NCBI GenBank assembly: GCA_028817775.1 | Contig: JAPPOW010000034.1 | Span: 5,974 to 20,376 of the forward strand | Reading direction: 5' to 3' | Length of the DNA stretch: 14,403 nt | Source: Candidatus Melainabacteria bacterium | GTDB lineage: Bacteria; Cyanobacteriota; Vampirovibrionia; LMEP-6097 | Shown here: positions 13,378 to 14,403 of the stretch, piece by piece | Layout of the letters: each line of letters opens with the position of its first letter | How positions within the stretch are numbered: the stretch's first letter is position 1 | Translations under genes and position numbers: made by a program | Notes under the pieces: generated by a model | Told to the model about the DNA's origin: nothing | Database searches by the model: none | The model's input: the letters and a program-made list of their open reading frames with translations, nothing else

Positions 13378-14271
13378 TTATAGTTGATCATCAATAATCA
13401 AATTGGTCCGCCCACCTAAGATCTGTGCCTTGCGAAACTTGATATAGTCTGGGTTACGACCGAGTGCATTGACCTTCAAACGGATTGCTTCAGCTTCACC
13501 TTGTGCTTTGGTAATTGCAGCATCACGCTTGTTCCGCTCCTCAACAATAATATTGTCTTTGGTATCAAGCTCAATACGTGCTCTTTGCTTGTCTTCAATT
13601 GCACTTTGGTAAGCATCAGAGAAAGTTACTTCATCAAGCAAAAATTCTGTGACCACAATTTTGTAGTTCTTAAGCTTAGCAGCCAATGCCGCAGAAACCT
13701 TCTCAGCGATTGCCCTACGGTCCTCACTATAAATGGCAGAAACCGTATAACCGGAGATCACCTCACGCACCAAACTGCGCACAATTGGAGTGATAATTTT
13801 GTCGACGTAAGAAGTAAAATTATCGTTACCCAAATGTTGGTGTAACCACCAAAGCTCTTTGAAATCTGGTCTGGCACGCACTGTGACATCAGCAGTAATA
13901 TTCTGTCCATCGGCAGTCAGGGTATGAATTGAATTACCCATGATACGAGCACCACGACGAGAGCGTGCTGATTTATCAGAGAAGATATAACTAATTTCAC
14001 GTACATTATAGGTAGTCGCTTGCTGTACTAATGGGATAATCAACTGCACTCCTTCTTCAAGCACTCGCTGTTCCATGCCAGTGACCCGGTTAAAAATTAC
14101 CGCCCTTTGACCAGCACCAACCAAAATCACAAAGTTGGGCACTATAAAAATCAGTGCAATAACGAGGAGTATGGTCCATTTGTTCTTACCGAGAAATTTA
14201 TCAGGGTCAAAACCACCAGAATTATTAAAATTACGAGCGTTGAAAAAATCAGGGATATCAGGTCTGTCCAT
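13378..14271 (-). CDS. SPFH/Band 7 (prohibitin-family) membrane protein, first of a tandem pair
   Basis: With the ATG at 14271 the protein is 297 aa. A cytoplasmic N-terminal stretch (about 1-31, rich in Asn, Asp and Phe) precedes one membrane helix (about 32-52, WTILLVIALIFIVPNFVILV). The Band 7 domain follows (about 53-225, opening AGQRAVIFNRVTGMEQRVLEEG), then a charged coiled coil with ITKAQGEAEAIRLK, characteristic of SPFH proteins. The start three codons upstream (14280) is rejected because an extended -10 box overlaps it and ends 7 bases before 14271. The gene is the head of the SPFH operon, and the partner follows after 15 bases. The Gly/Asn-containing N-terminus is reminiscent of HflK, but the HflK C-terminus is not evident, so I keep the general name. 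Confidence 0.88.
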   Translation of the reverse strand: MDRPDIPDFFNARNFNNSGGFDPDKFLGKNKWTILLVIALIFIVPNFVILVGAGQRAVIFNRVTGMEQRVLEEGVQLIIPLVQQATTYNVREISYIFSDKSARSRRGARIMGNSIHTLTADGQNITADVTVRARPDFKELWWLHQHLGNDNFTSYVDKIITPIVRSLVREVISGYTVSAIYSEDRRAIAEKVSAALAAKLKNYKIVVTEFLLDEVTFSDAYQSAIEDKQRARIELDTKDNIIVEERNKRDAAITKAQGEAEAIRLKVNALGRNPDYIKFRKAQILGGRTNLIIDDQL

Positions 14272-14278
14272 GGAGATC

Positions 14279-14287
14279 ATGGTAACA
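14279..14287 (-). promoter_or_regulatory. Extended -10 promoter of the SPFH operon
   Basis: On the minus strand TG-T-TACCAT ends 7 bases (GATCTCC) before ATG 14271. It overlaps the alternative ATG at 14280, which therefore should not be used. Confidence 0.55.
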
Positions 14288-14347
14288 CGTGGGGTAGGGT
14301 GTGTAAGCGCCTGGAGGCCCTGTTAAATGTAAGTCTGGCCAAATTCC

Positions 14348-14353
14348 TATACT
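14348..14353 (+). promoter_or_regulatory. Candidate -10 box for the gene at the right edge
   Basis: TATACT lies 17 bases before ATG 14371; no clear -35 is seen. It would produce a leader of about 10 bases. This is weak evidence on its own. Confidence 0.25.
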
Positions 14354-14370
14354 GATTTTAGTTTTTTAGT

Positions 14371-14403
14371 ATGGAGAATTTAAATATTGACTGGGAAGAG
14401 AAG
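14371..14403 (+). CDS. Possible start of a plus-strand gene cut by the window edge
   Basis: An ATG opens a frame of 11 codons (MENLNIDWEEK) that runs off the right end. It would be divergent from the SPFH operon. A TATACT box lies upstream but there is no Shine-Dalgarno. Too little is visible to name a product; the rest of 14288-14370 holds only a short hairpin (GCCT-GG-AGGC) and no gene. Confidence 0.3.
   Translation, partial: MENLNIDWEEK

Noticed and set aside
13501..13845. 114-codon plus-strand frame inside the first SPFH gene
   Set aside because: Antisense shadow of a clearly coding region; composition and content do not look like protein.
12532..14271. Naming the SPFH pair hflK and hflC
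   Set aside because: The tandem order fits, but diagnostic family features cannot be confirmed by eye and no hflX or protease gene is adjacent.
14288..14370. tRNA-like segment near the right edge
   Set aside because: No cloverleaf arms or T-loop consensus; only one short hairpin is visible.

Overview
The window looks like ordinary chromosomal DNA of an uncultured Gram-negative bacterium with an AT-leaning genome. The best phylogenetic hint is a Ycf23/DUF561 protein (10027-10782), a family known mainly from cyanobacteria and plastids. With an LptF/LptG-type permease and no photosynthesis gene in view, a non-photosynthetic relative of cyanobacteria (Melainabacteria/Vampirovibrionia) is a reasonable guess. 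It remains an inference.

Layout. 1-2415 (+): an unrecognised 484-aa protein, then thyX (flavin-dependent thymidylate synthase). 2465-4209 (-): mazG followed by argF, overlapping by 7 bases. 4401-5438 (+): an NrnA-like DHH/DHHA1 phosphoesterase, divergent from mazG. 5661-5993 (-): a small acidic protein with its own terminator. 6099-6833 (-): rsmE. 7040-8785 (+): serS, divergent from rsmE, then an unrecognised 141-aa protein. 8907-14271 (-): a long run that reads, in transcription order, two tandem SPFH/prohibitin-type membrane proteins, a 152-bp repeat, a HisZ-HisG fusion, ycf23 and lptF. At 14371 a further plus-strand gene may begin and run off the window.

Three things stand out. First, three copies (A, B, C) of a roughly 135-bp element made of five small hairpins occupy the intergenic spaces around nrnA, rsmE and serS. 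The stems differ and are exchanged between positions, while pairing and linkers are kept. A related-looking hairpin cluster with long terminal inverted repeats sits at 8789-8907. Second, many genes carry an extended -10 box (TGnTAnnnT) ending exactly 7 bases before the start codon: argF, mazG, nrnA, rsmE, serS and the first SPFH gene. thyX (9 bases) and ycf23 (8 bases, without the TG) come close. This predicts mostly leaderless mRNAs and re-sets three start codons. Third, the regulatory and catalytic subunits of ATP phosphoribosyltransferase are fused in one chain.

The genes are mainly housekeeping: dTMP synthesis, nucleotide pool cleaning, arginine and histidine synthesis, nanoRNA turnover, rRNA modification, tRNA charging and envelope biogenesis. 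I saw no tRNA, rRNA, CRISPR array, transposase or phage gene.
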